Source of the DNA: Alloascoidea africana
Taxonomy: Eukaryota > Ascomycota > Alloascoideomycetes > Alloascoideales > Alloascoideaceae
DNA length: 64,000 nucleotides
Assembly (NCBI GenBank): GCA_030581615.1
Contig: JAKTTT010000071.1
Coordinates: forward strand, 1-64,000
Direction of reading: 5' to 3'
The notes beneath the pieces were generated by a model, which searched no databases, had not been told where the DNA came from, and saw only the letters and a program-made list of their open reading frames with translations. The translations under genes were made by a program, and so were the position numbers. Shown piece after piece: positions 31,790 to 40,497 of this stretch (position 1 is the stretch's first letter; each line of letters starts with the position of its first letter).

Positions 31790-33297
31790 TCAGAACTTGG
31801 CAGACAAATAGTCGAGAACATCTGGACTAAGCTTTCCCAAATCGTTCTTCTCACCACTGTACGATTTCTCCTTTTCAATCCGAAGCTTGTAGATTCTTTC
31901 AATAAAAGGAGAAATTTGCTCAGCTAAGAAAAAAAAAGTTAGAGCAGTGTTATTTACATAATTAGAACGCTTTACAGACATACCTAGTTCCTCAGGAATT
32001 TCAAACGGTAGGCAATGCGATGCATCCTCGAGGAAAAGTACTTTAGACTCCTTATTTTTCAAGGATTTCTTAAAGTAATCAGTGTGATGGCCAAATGCAG
32101 ATCGGCCGGCCACAAACATCAACACCGGGATAGGAACTTCAGGCAATCTGTTAAACACTTCCACCGGCTCAGGTCGCTTGACTGTTTTGTCAGCTATCGG
32201 CCCATGAGGAGAAACAAACGTTGCAACTTCCTGTTTCCTGGTGGTACTCAATGTAACACCGGTAAGGTTTGGATAGGTTCGGGAAGGCAGATTTCTCAAA
32301 CCGTATTTCTAAAAAGGCGGCGGTTAAAAAACAGACCTGTTCTTCCTGTTTTCAATATAGGGAAAAGAAAAGCATACAACGTAATTTTCAAAAACCGCGG
32401 GGGTCCAAGGGGCATAGAATGGGTTCTTTGCCAGAGACTTTTGGGCTTGTTCTCTCGAGGCCCAAACGTCGCGCCTTCTCGAAGTTAGCGCCGCGATGGG
32501 TCTGGGATAGTGCACATTATCCATGATGACCGCATCGAGTGTAACAATCCCAGAGAACAGAGTTGGGTAAAGGATGGAAGCATAGAGCCTAGGACGAGGT
32601 CTCTAGTTAGTTCACAATTTCTCATGGTGCTTTTCTTCAGGCTCGGCCTCTCGTCCTGGCTCGGCCTCTCTCGTTCAGACCCCCAGGCCTCAGCCCCACT
32701 TTTCAAGCATGTTCATACAAAATTGCTCCACCCATCGAATGGCCGACGCCGATCAACGGGCCCTCGAAAAAGGAAGCGTGCTCTTTTCCAAGATCATGTA
32801 GAACCATAGCGAGGTCCCTAGACATGTCAAACCAGTGGACTGGATGTGACGTGAGCCGAAGGCCTGTTAGAAGCAAATAGATAGATAAGAGACATGCCGG
32901 GACTCACACGCTTCCCCCAATTTTTCCTCATTCAGGATACAGGATTCGCCCTGGTTGAAAGTGTCAATGGCCAGTATCTGGTTGATTGGAACAGATAAGC
33001 GCTTGCAAGAGGCATAAATGAAGTCGAGCATAGGCTCAAACAGCTCCTAGATATCGCCCGGCTGTTAGCATAGGTCCTGGCCCACAAACCCAAACGTGCA
33101 CAACCAACCTTCGGGAAGCCATTTCCCTGGCAAAACAGGAAAGAAGGAGCAGTCTTGGGAACAGCGCCTCCAGCTTTAGGAGTGTAGAGCTTGCCGGCGA
33201 TGCTCAGTCTCGCGTTGACGGGACGGACGGCCCGCAGAGAAGACCGCGGGAGGCTGGTTCTGAACAGGATCTTTTCGACGGAAAAATGGCTCGCCAT
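31790..33297 (-). CDS. Alpha/beta hydrolase, Lpx1/AKT2-like, six exons
   Basis: Predicted 380 residues from exons 33109-33297, 32908-33046, 32719-32863, 32378-32588, 31984-32308 and 31790-31923; introns of 62, 44, 130, 69 and 60 nt. All joins keep frame and rebuild a continuous fold: an N-terminal strand region, nucleophile elbow VGHSMGGAILLY (split inside a Leu codon), TLDAVIMD, a cap region with RRRDVWASREQA and YVKYGLRNLP, and LEDASHCLPFEIPEE with the probable catalytic His. The cap resembles fungal peroxisomal lipase-like proteins (Lpx1, AKT2 group), a family impression only. The C terminus SAKF is not a standard PTS1. The first intron has an unusual GTTGGT donor; the 44-nt intron ends CTAACAG. 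Substrate unknown. Confidence 0.8.
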
Positions 33298-33588
33298 GGC
33301 ACGGTTGGAAAGGTTGCAAATGTCCGACGCCAGAATTGGGTTTAGTCCTGGGCAGAAAGAATTGGGCCCGGTTCCCCAGGCCGCTGACTTTTGACATTTG
33401 GGCGGACACAAACACAGGCTGGAGCTCTGCTTACGTGGCCGCTGAGTCAGCCGCTGGTCTTGGCTTTTCTTTTTAGTCCCGACAGTGTAAAACTATTCCT
33501 TGCTTGACAGTGCTTATTTTCTCTCCATCGGCCATGGCCTTTGTTCCTCCTGCCATACTTTCTCAGCTTGTGTTGTTCGATTCCAGTA
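33298..33588. other. Divergent promoter of hydrolase and AGC kinase genes
   Basis: Shared upstream region of 291 bp, relatively GC-rich near 33330-33430. No TATA box seen. Nearby upstream frames on both strands lack an in-frame ATG or end early. Confidence 0.5.
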
Positions 33589-36012
33589 ATGCTTTCCACA
33601 CTCACTAAACATCTGACTCTGCGAAGAAAGCGAGGAAACTCGCATCACCAAGTCTATCCCTCCAACTCAAAGTCCGCCTCACACGTAAGCGAAGAAGAAG
33701 CACACTTTCAGAAACAACGGCCGCTCTCAAGGCACTTTTCGTTCCAGAAACTACGATCTAAAAGCAGCCGCGACCCTGAGGATGACGCTGAGGATGGACG
33801 TTCCAGTTCTTCCTTCAATGTGGCTCTGGATTTGTCCCATTCCGCAGAGGAGAAAATTACTGTGGGCACCAATCGCACGACTGATAACAGTGGGACTAAT
33901 AATAGCCTTACCATACCTTCCAGGACAGGTGTTGCGGCCAGCGATTTCTCCAGAAATTGGGCAGATGTCCTCGAAGACAATAGAACCCAAGAGTCTCCTG
34001 GAAAGCTTTTTGACGTGGACGAGTTTCTTTTGGCAAGATCCCAGTCTCCCCCTCTGGCACCTCAATCCCAAACACTGGCTTCTCCTGATGTATCTCACCC
34101 CTTGAAACCTAAATGTTCCGTACCACAAATCGAAATAGACACTACTCAGGTGGAACCGGTCAAGTCCCAGCAATCCCAAGCTTTCGATCGAATTAGAAAA
34201 GATCGAAGAATTCTAACCGTCTCGCTCGTAAAATCTACAGGAATGATCTCTGAGTTTATGCAGAGTAGACAAATGCGTGCAGACGTAACTGTTATCTGCG
34301 AACGAGACGACGACGAAGATGATGATGATGAAGACGATGACGACTACCACAATGATGACGATAATGATCACGACGACAAAAATTATGTGCATTCTAATAC
34401 CAATGGTCTTACCGGCGCAAACAAATTCCAAAAACAGAAGGTTCGAACATTCCAGTTTGTTGATAATCGGCACCCAAATCCAGCAATGGTGAAACGTTCA
34501 AATCCTCCTCCTCACATTACATGGAACTATAATGGGTCTCCTGCAATCCGCCATTTTAAAATAAGAGGCTCGTTCCAAGTCATAGTTAAATTTAGATACC
34601 TCGAATTCAATCAGGCTCAGGCAGATCCTCAGTACACACAGGGACCGACGCTCTTCGGGTTCTCCAGCAGCGATCCCAATACAGACCACCAATTAAAATG
34701 GAACTACTTTGGCGGCTTTGAGTTTTCTGGTGAGGGCTTGGAGGACAATATAGTTTTGAGAAAATGGCATGAACTACAAAAGGGAGGACAAACTTTAAAG
34801 GAAAAGCAGGTGTGCATTCAATATAACCTGCGGCCACTTCAACGAAATTTACACCTTGAGGACCTTGTGTTGAAGCGGCACTTGGGCATCGGAGCCTCTG
34901 GCGTTGTAGAGCTCATGGAGTATAAGCGGACTGGTAGTCTCTACGCGGTGAAGAGGCTGTCAAAGGGATTCCATTTCAACCAAGAGGCCAACGAGCGGGA
35001 CTTGCCTCTTTGTATGAAAGAGCGGAATCATCTGGTCAAATGTCTGGGGATAGGCAAGAACTCTCCCTTCTTGGTCAACATTCAATTTGCTCTTCAAACA
35101 AACAACAACTGCTACATGGGCTTGGATTACGTTGCAGGAGGCGAACTACATTATTATTTAAAAAAACATGGTGCTCTTCAAGAGCCAACAGCACGGTTTT
35201 ACTTGATCGAGCTTGTATCTGGATTGGAGGTTTTGCATAACTCAGGCATAATATTCCGAGATTTGAAACCGGAAAACATTCTAATAACCGATGAGGGTCA
35301 CATTAAACTGTGCGATCTGGGACTGTCAAAGTCAGGTCTTGATTTGGAAGAGGACCTGAGAAGTAGCTCTATGTGCGGCACTTCCGAATACATTGCGCCG
35401 GAAATGATCGATTCCTATTTTGGGCGCCATCCGGGCTACAGATATTCAATCGATATTTGGTCTTTGGGTATCGTCTATTATGAAATGATTTTTGGAAGGA
35501 CTCCGTATTCTGATCCAAACAACCATGTTCTCTTCAACAAGATTCTCCATGAGCCTCTGAGATTTCCCCGGGAATTTCTTGAACCGAACGCTGCTCCAGC
35601 AACTATCAATAACAATTCAAGGCGACGACGGGTCTCAAACGAGGCTCTAAAGTTTTTGTTAAAAGTTTTGGACAAGAATCCCGTTACTAGAGTAGGTTAC
35701 CAAAACGGTGCGCGTGAGCTCAAAAATTGCCAATACTTTCAAAACGTGGATTGGAACAAGGTGAATAAAAATTTACTAAAGCCTCCAAAAGAGATTCTTA
35801 TCAATCGGAAATACGATCGGCGTAACAACATCAATCTCGACACTGCGATAGTTGCGGAGTTTGTTAAGCAACAAAATAGCAATACAAACCAGTTCAAGAT
35901 TGTGGACGAGGCAGCTAATTGTAGAATGGGCGGGAAAGGAAGAAGAGAAAACTTTGCAGGCTTTTCATTCATCAATGAATTTAACGCTGATTTTAAAACC
36001 CCTGAATTATGA
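33589..36012 (+). CDS. AGC-family protein kinase, Ypk1/Gad8-like
   Basis: Predicted 807 residues. Ypk/Gad8 kinases act downstream of TORC2 and PDK1 in membrane and sphingolipid homeostasis. Seen: a Ser-rich N terminus, a long Asp/Glu/His run (about residues 243-265), a C2-like region (FKIRGSFQVIVKFRYLEF), then a kinase domain at about 425-725. It has GIGASGVV, YAVKRL, FRDLKPENILI, an activation segment CDLGLSKS with DLG instead of DFG, and the T-loop CGTSEYIAPE. FAGFSF near residue 789 matches the FxxF(S/T) hydrophobic motif. Start 33589 is the first ATG in frame; upstream the frame opens only with non-ATG codons. The DLG variant and acidic insert make it divergent, so exact orthology is not certain. 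Confidence 0.85.
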   Translation: MLSTLTKHLTLRRKRGNSHHQVYPSNSKSASHVSEEEAHFQKQRPLSRHFSFQKLRSKSSRDPEDDAEDGRSSSSFNVALDLSHSAEEKITVGTNRTTDNSGTNNSLTIPSRTGVAASDFSRNWADVLEDNRTQESPGKLFDVDEFLLARSQSPPLAPQSQTLASPDVSHPLKPKCSVPQIEIDTTQVEPVKSQQSQAFDRIRKDRRILTVSLVKSTGMISEFMQSRQMRADVTVICERDDDEDDDDEDDDDYHNDDDNDHDDKNYVHSNTNGLTGANKFQKQKVRTFQFVDNRHPNPAMVKRSNPPPHITWNYNGSPAIRHFKIRGSFQVIVKFRYLEFNQAQADPQYTQGPTLFGFSSSDPNTDHQLKWNYFGGFEFSGEGLEDNIVLRKWHELQKGGQTLKEKQVCIQYNLRPLQRNLHLEDLVLKRHLGIGASGVVELMEYKRTGSLYAVKRLSKGFHFNQEANERDLPLCMKERNHLVKCLGIGKNSPFLVNIQFALQTNNNCYMGLDYVAGGELHYYLKKHGALQEPTARFYLIELVSGLEVLHNSGIIFRDLKPENILITDEGHIKLCDLGLSKSGLDLEEDLRSSSMCGTSEYIAPEMIDSYFGRHPGYRYSIDIWSLGIVYYEMIFGRTPYSDPNNHVLFNKILHEPLRFPREFLEPNAAPATINNNSRRRRVSNEALKFLLKVLDKNPVTRVGYQNGARELKNCQYFQNVDWNKVNKNLLKPPKEILINRKYDRRNNINLDTAIVAEFVKQQNSNTNQFKIVDEAANCRMGGKGRRENFAGFSFINEFNADFKTPEL

Positions 36013-36263
36013 GCTAAAATTCCTTTCGCTATCATTTCTAATCGCCCTTACAATCAATCATCTTTACTATAAAACATTCTAGTTAATTATCAGCACTATA
36101 TCTACTACTTATTTTTTTGAGTTTAAGACATGATGCATTATTTCTCTGTACGATTGTGATTTTTCAGATTGATAACAGAGGGTTGTTTTTTTCCATTCTG
36201 GCGGTTACGCTTTGGGTGTAATGTTGAGAACAGAACACTTTCCCCAGTTTGCAAGAAGCAAAA

Positions 36264-37491
36264 ATGCTCTCAAAACGTATGAAGCTCATCAGGCCAATCT
36301 ACTTTTCAAAAACCGCAGCTCATAAAAGCTCAACCCTCGCCTTATACAGATTACTGTTGAGACATGCAGCCCATCTCGACCAGCTATCAACAGATTTAAA
36401 AACCAATTTACAAGAACCGGTGTCTATTTCAAGACTGGCAACGCAAAAAGTAAAACAGCATTTTCGTGAAAATAAAAACCTAAAGTCCTGGCACTCTAGT
36501 TCTCCCGAGAGGACTAAGGAAGCAATTGAGACTGCTTATAGAGTAAGGACACATGTAATTGTGGAGCACAATTATCAAACACCCCCCTGTTGACTAATGA
36601 CGTATTTGTTTATGCAAGTGGGAAGAGATTTTGCGATCAGCATATGATGAATCCTCGGATAAATCTCAACTTTTTGCGTTTCTGGAAATAGAACCCCATG
36701 CTAAATATAACCCAGCGAAAAAAGACTCTTCTGATGTTGTTGAGAAGACAGAAGTGCTGAAAAAGATCAGTCATGAGATGAATCAAGAGACCACCTCTCT
36801 AGTCACAATTCTCAAACATAATATCAAACAGCGGCAGAGAAAAGGTTTACTTCCTTTGAAAAGCAAACTTGACGACTCCTATTTACAAACTGTTCTTTTA
36901 TCCGAGGTCATGTATGAACGAGCTCAGAAAAGATTACGTACTATTGAGAGAATCGTTAAAAAGGGTCCTTATCAAACCCGTATGAACCGTTTTGATTTTA
37001 ATGCAAATACAAGTCTATACTATATAAAATACCCTTGGGATCAGAGTAAAGATATCAGTGATTTGATACAAAGGTTTCGAAAATCTATGCAAAAGAAACT
37101 GGACAATACAAACAAGATAGAAGAAACCGTTGTCCCCTGGTTAAAGCACGAGGCCATATGGGAACAATTGCTGAAAGAACCAGATAAGGATTTACGTGAA
37201 CGGAGAGTTGAAGTTCAGGAGGCCATCCACGAATGGGAAAAGAATACAAAAGCTGCTCAGCGGTACAGCAGTAAAAAACTTGACAAGTCACTTGCTCAGT
37301 TTTCACTTCACAATCCACTTCTAACCGAGAGACAAAAGGCAATACAAGCGTATCTGAATCAGCTCCATAAGCGTAAAATGGAAAGACTTGACGAACTAAG
37401 AGCAGAATTACCAGGAATGACACCACATTCTGACATTGTTGGCCCAACATTAGATATGACGTTACGAAAACACAAATTTGAAAAAAGTTAG
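36264..37491 (+). CDS. LYR-motif protein, probably mitochondrial, two exons
   Basis: Predicted 383 residues. Exon 1 is 36264-36542 and exon 2 is 36619-37491, joined in phase 0 (ETAYR-WEEILRSAYDE) across a 76-nt intron (GTAAGG, GACTAAT, CAAG). The N terminus is basic (LSKRMKLIRPIYFSK) and could be a mitochondrial presequence. ALYRLLLRHAAHL carries the LYR signature of the Complex1_LYR superfamily. The remainder is charged and helical with many Lys/Arg and Gln. LYR proteins bind acyl-ACP and act in Fe-S or respiratory-complex assembly or in the mitoribosome; which applies here is unknown. It converges with COX15, with 130 bp between stops. Confidence 0.8.
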
Positions 37492-37621
37492 GGGTAATCA
37501 CTATATTTCATATTCATAGTCGTAATTAATGTGGAGTATGAACTTCTGCCTATATATATATACACACAAAAAAGCAGACGTCATTGATTTCATGAATCTG
37601 AAAATAATCAGATTCCCATCT

Positions 37622-39241
37622 TTAGCTTTTGAGTACTGTGCTCGCCTTGCTTAAACTTTTCTTACTCATTTGCTTTGTAAATAGCCGGAATGCCATTCGG
37701 GGGCCCTGAAGTCTTGAGGACAAAACTAGAGCTCCAGTCAACAGCGCTAAACTTCCTGCCTGGTGAGCAGCTGCCAGAGGAATGGGTACCAGATAAATCA
37801 GAGTAGAAATGCCCAGGGCCACCTGTAGCGTTACCAGTCCCATTATTCCATGTGTTGCTCGTAAAGCTGGTTTCGGGATAATGGCCTTGTGTCTATTTGC
37901 ATACATGTGAAGAGCAAATATTGAGAAGAAAGAGGAGATGGCGAGCGTTCGGTGAACAAATTGAACAGTTGTTGGGTTCTCGAATAGATTTCTCCACCAC
38001 AAATCCGAATGGTCTTCTTTCCTGCTGTAGTAAGGATTCATCAACTCAACCAACGGTGGGATATATCCTTCTCCCATTTTGGGGAATTCGTTGTAGATCA
38101 AGCCGGCATCCAGTCCGGCAACAAAGCCTCCTGACATGGCAGTCATAAACACCAACAGACAAAGCCCTCCAACGGATCGCCTAAATGGTTTCAAAGCAGG
38201 ATTGTCAAGAGTCTTAAATTCCTTGAGAGCAGTGGTGGCATTCTTGGCCCACTTACTCTCGCGTAATATCTCAAATGCAGTCCATAGCTGGGCGACATAA
38301 AGGGCAAATGCTGCACCTAAATGGGTGGTAAGACGGTAAGGAGAAACAGTTGGCTTTGATTTGCGTTCAGCCAACTGTTTGGTATCCAAGCCTGAGTAAA
38401 CCATCCACCATCCAATAATACCTTGAAGACCTAGAAGAGCACCCAAGCCAAACAGTCGTTTTGTCACATGGGGAGTAACTCTCTTTTTCGCAATAAAATA
38501 TAGAGCAGGGAGCACCAAAAAGAGGCCAATCGTTCTTCCAATCTGGCGATGGGTCCATTCCATAAAAAAGATAAACTTAAAATCCTCTAAAGTCATATGT
38601 GAATTCAACTGTTTAAATTCGGGAGAATTTTTGTACTTTGAAAACTCTGCTTCCCATTCCTCTTCAGTTCTAGGAGGAACAGCACCAGTAACGGGTTTCC
38701 ATTCCGTGATGCTCAGGCCAGATTCCGTTAATCTTGTCAAACCGCCAAACACAACAATGAAAAAAACCAAACCGGAGGAACCAACAAGCCACAGCCCTAC
38801 AGATCTAGAAGACGTTTCGGGACCCTTTGATTTCGGTTCTTCTTTATCCGTCTCAGTCTCTGGTGCACTTTTCGTTTGAGAACTAATCGAATCCGCAATG
38901 TTTGTGAACGAAGCTGAAGGATTAGCAGTTTGAGCTGGGGTTTGAGTTGTCAAAAGTCGAGCCATGGTTGAAAAATGTGCCCTCCCATTGCTCATCAATT
39001 TTGAAGAAAGAGAGTTTCTGTTAATGGAATAGGTTGAGAAATTCCTCTTCAATGAGGGTACCCCACCAGAAAGCTTTCGTTCTCTAGGATAACTAAACAA
39101 CCGGCTTTTCAATGTAGAAACCGCTTTCACCTCTTGCTTAACACATGAAGCTAGGTTTAAACGAGTAGCGCAGCTTCCCCCATTACTCAAAACTAAGTTG
39201 TTCTTGATGAAAAAGAACTCGGATCGAGCTAGCGTAGTCAT
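37622..39241 (-). CDS. COX15: Heme A synthase Cox15
   Basis: Predicted 539 residues; no intron. Cox15 oxidises heme O to heme A in the mitochondrial inner membrane for cytochrome c oxidase. Seen: an Arg/Ser-rich, acid-poor N-terminal presequence of about 100 residues, then about eight membrane segments starting VGLWLVGSSGLVFFIVVFGG with GGLTRLTESGLS. The four conserved heme-ligand histidines lie in WTHRQIGR, RLTTHLGAA, VQFVHRTLA and AAAHQAGSLA. GWWMVYSGL and GGFVAGLDAG are further family blocks. Length is slightly above the family's usual size because of the long presequence and linker. It is divergently paired with LSM2. Confidence 0.97.
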   Translation of the reverse strand: MTTLARSEFFFIKNNLVLSNGGSCATRLNLASCVKQEVKAVSTLKSRLFSYPRERKLSGGVPSLKRNFSTYSINRNSLSSKLMSNGRAHFSTMARLLTTQTPAQTANPSASFTNIADSISSQTKSAPETETDKEEPKSKGPETSSRSVGLWLVGSSGLVFFIVVFGGLTRLTESGLSITEWKPVTGAVPPRTEEEWEAEFSKYKNSPEFKQLNSHMTLEDFKFIFFMEWTHRQIGRTIGLFLVLPALYFIAKKRVTPHVTKRLFGLGALLGLQGIIGWWMVYSGLDTKQLAERKSKPTVSPYRLTTHLGAAFALYVAQLWTAFEILRESKWAKNATTALKEFKTLDNPALKPFRRSVGGLCLLVFMTAMSGGFVAGLDAGLIYNEFPKMGEGYIPPLVELMNPYYSRKEDHSDLWWRNLFENPTTVQFVHRTLAISSFFSIFALHMYANRHKAIIPKPALRATHGIMGLVTLQVALGISTLIYLVPIPLAAAHQAGSLALLTGALVLSSRLQGPRMAFRLFTKQMSKKSLSKASTVLKS

Positions 39242-39444
39242 AAGTGTGTATGCCTCTCCACGTTCAAGCTACCTGCGAGTAGGATATGGCTTGTGAGAAC
39301 GACCTGAGCGAGGTTACAGGGGAAAAAAAGAGTATGCGACGGAGATAAATCACCAGTTTTTTCTAATCATCAGGCGAGATGTGATCTTAATGTTAGATAG
39401 AAATCTTCAACACGTGACTCGCATATGAGAAAGAGCGGCATGCG

Positions 39445-39449
39445 ATTGG
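39445..39449 (-). promoter_or_regulatory. CCAAT box upstream of COX15
   Basis: AGACCAATCGC on the minus strand, about 205 bp upstream of the COX15 ATG. CCAAT is the binding core of the HAP complex that activates respiratory genes in yeasts. Functional assignment is inference from motif and position. Confidence 0.35.
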
Positions 39450-39476
39450 TCTGAGAAATATCCCGGGTATTTCAGA
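39450..39476. promoter_or_regulatory. Imperfect 27-bp palindrome, CCCGGG centre
   Basis: TCTGAGAAATAT, then CCCGGG, then TATTTCAGA: the arms pair except for two extra bases in the left arm. It lies 84 bp upstream of the LSM2 ATG and next to the CCAAT box. It could bind a dimeric regulator; no family assigned. Confidence 0.35.
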
Positions 39477-39559
39477 CTGAAAGTTCCGGAGTTAACTAAA
39501 CTGATTGGAACTGATTTCACTTTGCGTTTTGCTTGGAGGTTAACAAGATCAAAAAAGCC

Positions 39560-40104
39560 ATGCTATTCTTTTCATTTTTCAAAACCCTAGTGGATCAGAC
39601 GGTATGAGACTTTGGATGTTGAAATTGATCTTATTGTGACTAATTTTGGACGTGTAGGTGACAGTAGAGGTACTTATTTCGCCAGATCCGGGAGATTGTT
39701 CACACATGCTAATAATGATTAATGTTTGCAGCTGAAAAACGATCTTTCAATACAAGGCACTTTAAAATCAGTGGATCAATATTTAAATCTGAAACTGGAT
39801 GAAATCAGTGTTTTAGAAGAAGCAAAATATCCACATTTGGTACGATATCCAATTGCTATTTGATTTTAAAGATCGAGTTTTGAAAGGCTAATTTGTTTCA
39901 GAGTGGTGTTAAAAATGTCTTCATTAGAGGATCTGTCGTGAGATATGTACATTTGCCTCCAAGTGCAGTGGATACAGCTCTACTAGAGGATGCAACGAGA
40001 AGAGGTAGGTAAAACAATTATTAGGTGAATTTGAAAGGCCGGTGTCTAATTGTTTTGATTTAGAAGCTATGGCGGCATCTGGAAGACCTATAACGGGAAA
40101 ATAG
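39560..40104 (+). CDS. LSM2: Sm-like protein Lsm2, five exons with a 12-nt exon
   Basis: Predicted 101 residues from exons 39560-39601, 39658-39669, 39732-39839, 39902-40004 and 40064-40104; introns of 56, 62, 62 and 59 nt with donors GTATGA, GTACTT, GTACGA and GTAGGT, CTAAT branch sites and TAG/CAG acceptors. Lsm2 is a ring subunit of Lsm1-7 (mRNA decapping) and Lsm2-8 (U6 snRNA). The spliced product starts MLFFSFFKTLVDQT-VTVE-LKNDL and continues Q(Y)LNLKLDEI, YPHL, NVFIRGSVVRYV and LLEDATRRE, matching yeast Lsm2 almost residue for residue. Exon 2 encodes only Val-Thr-Val-Glu; without it the family block between VDQ and LKND would be missing. Confidence 0.95.
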
Positions 40105-40497
40105 AGCAAAACAGGTTTGCAGTTTAATCTTTTTAATACTAGCTTAGATCAATTTGTTTTAATGCAAGGTAATGAACAGCGGTCAAGTATATAAATCCTG
40201 TAGATGTTCTTGGAGAGACATAGATTTCTTCTAAACACATCCCTTGGCTAAGTTTGGAGACGGCGTTACTAAAACTAAGAGAAAAAGCCCTAGCACTATA
40301 TAGGTTGATTCATAACAACTAGAAGAAAAGTAATTTCTTACACCAAGAAATAAAGAGAACCACGAAAAGACAAACCAAACATAAATCCGCTTTTGAGTTT
40401 TCACCACGCCAAACAGTGAGAATTAGTAGCGGCTAAAATCAATCAGCAAAACCAACAAAAAAACCAGTGCAAAAAAGTTAGCCATTCCAAATTTTGC
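40105..40497. other. LSM2-BUD6 convergent spacer
   Basis: 393 bp between the stops of LSM2 (plus) and BUD6 (minus); AT-rich, no gene seen. Confidence 0.55.

Larger units (their letters stand above)
39242..39559. other. COX15-LSM2 divergent promoter
   Basis: Shared 318-bp upstream region. It contains a CCAAT box on the minus strand and an adjacent imperfect palindrome, listed separately. Confidence 0.5.
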
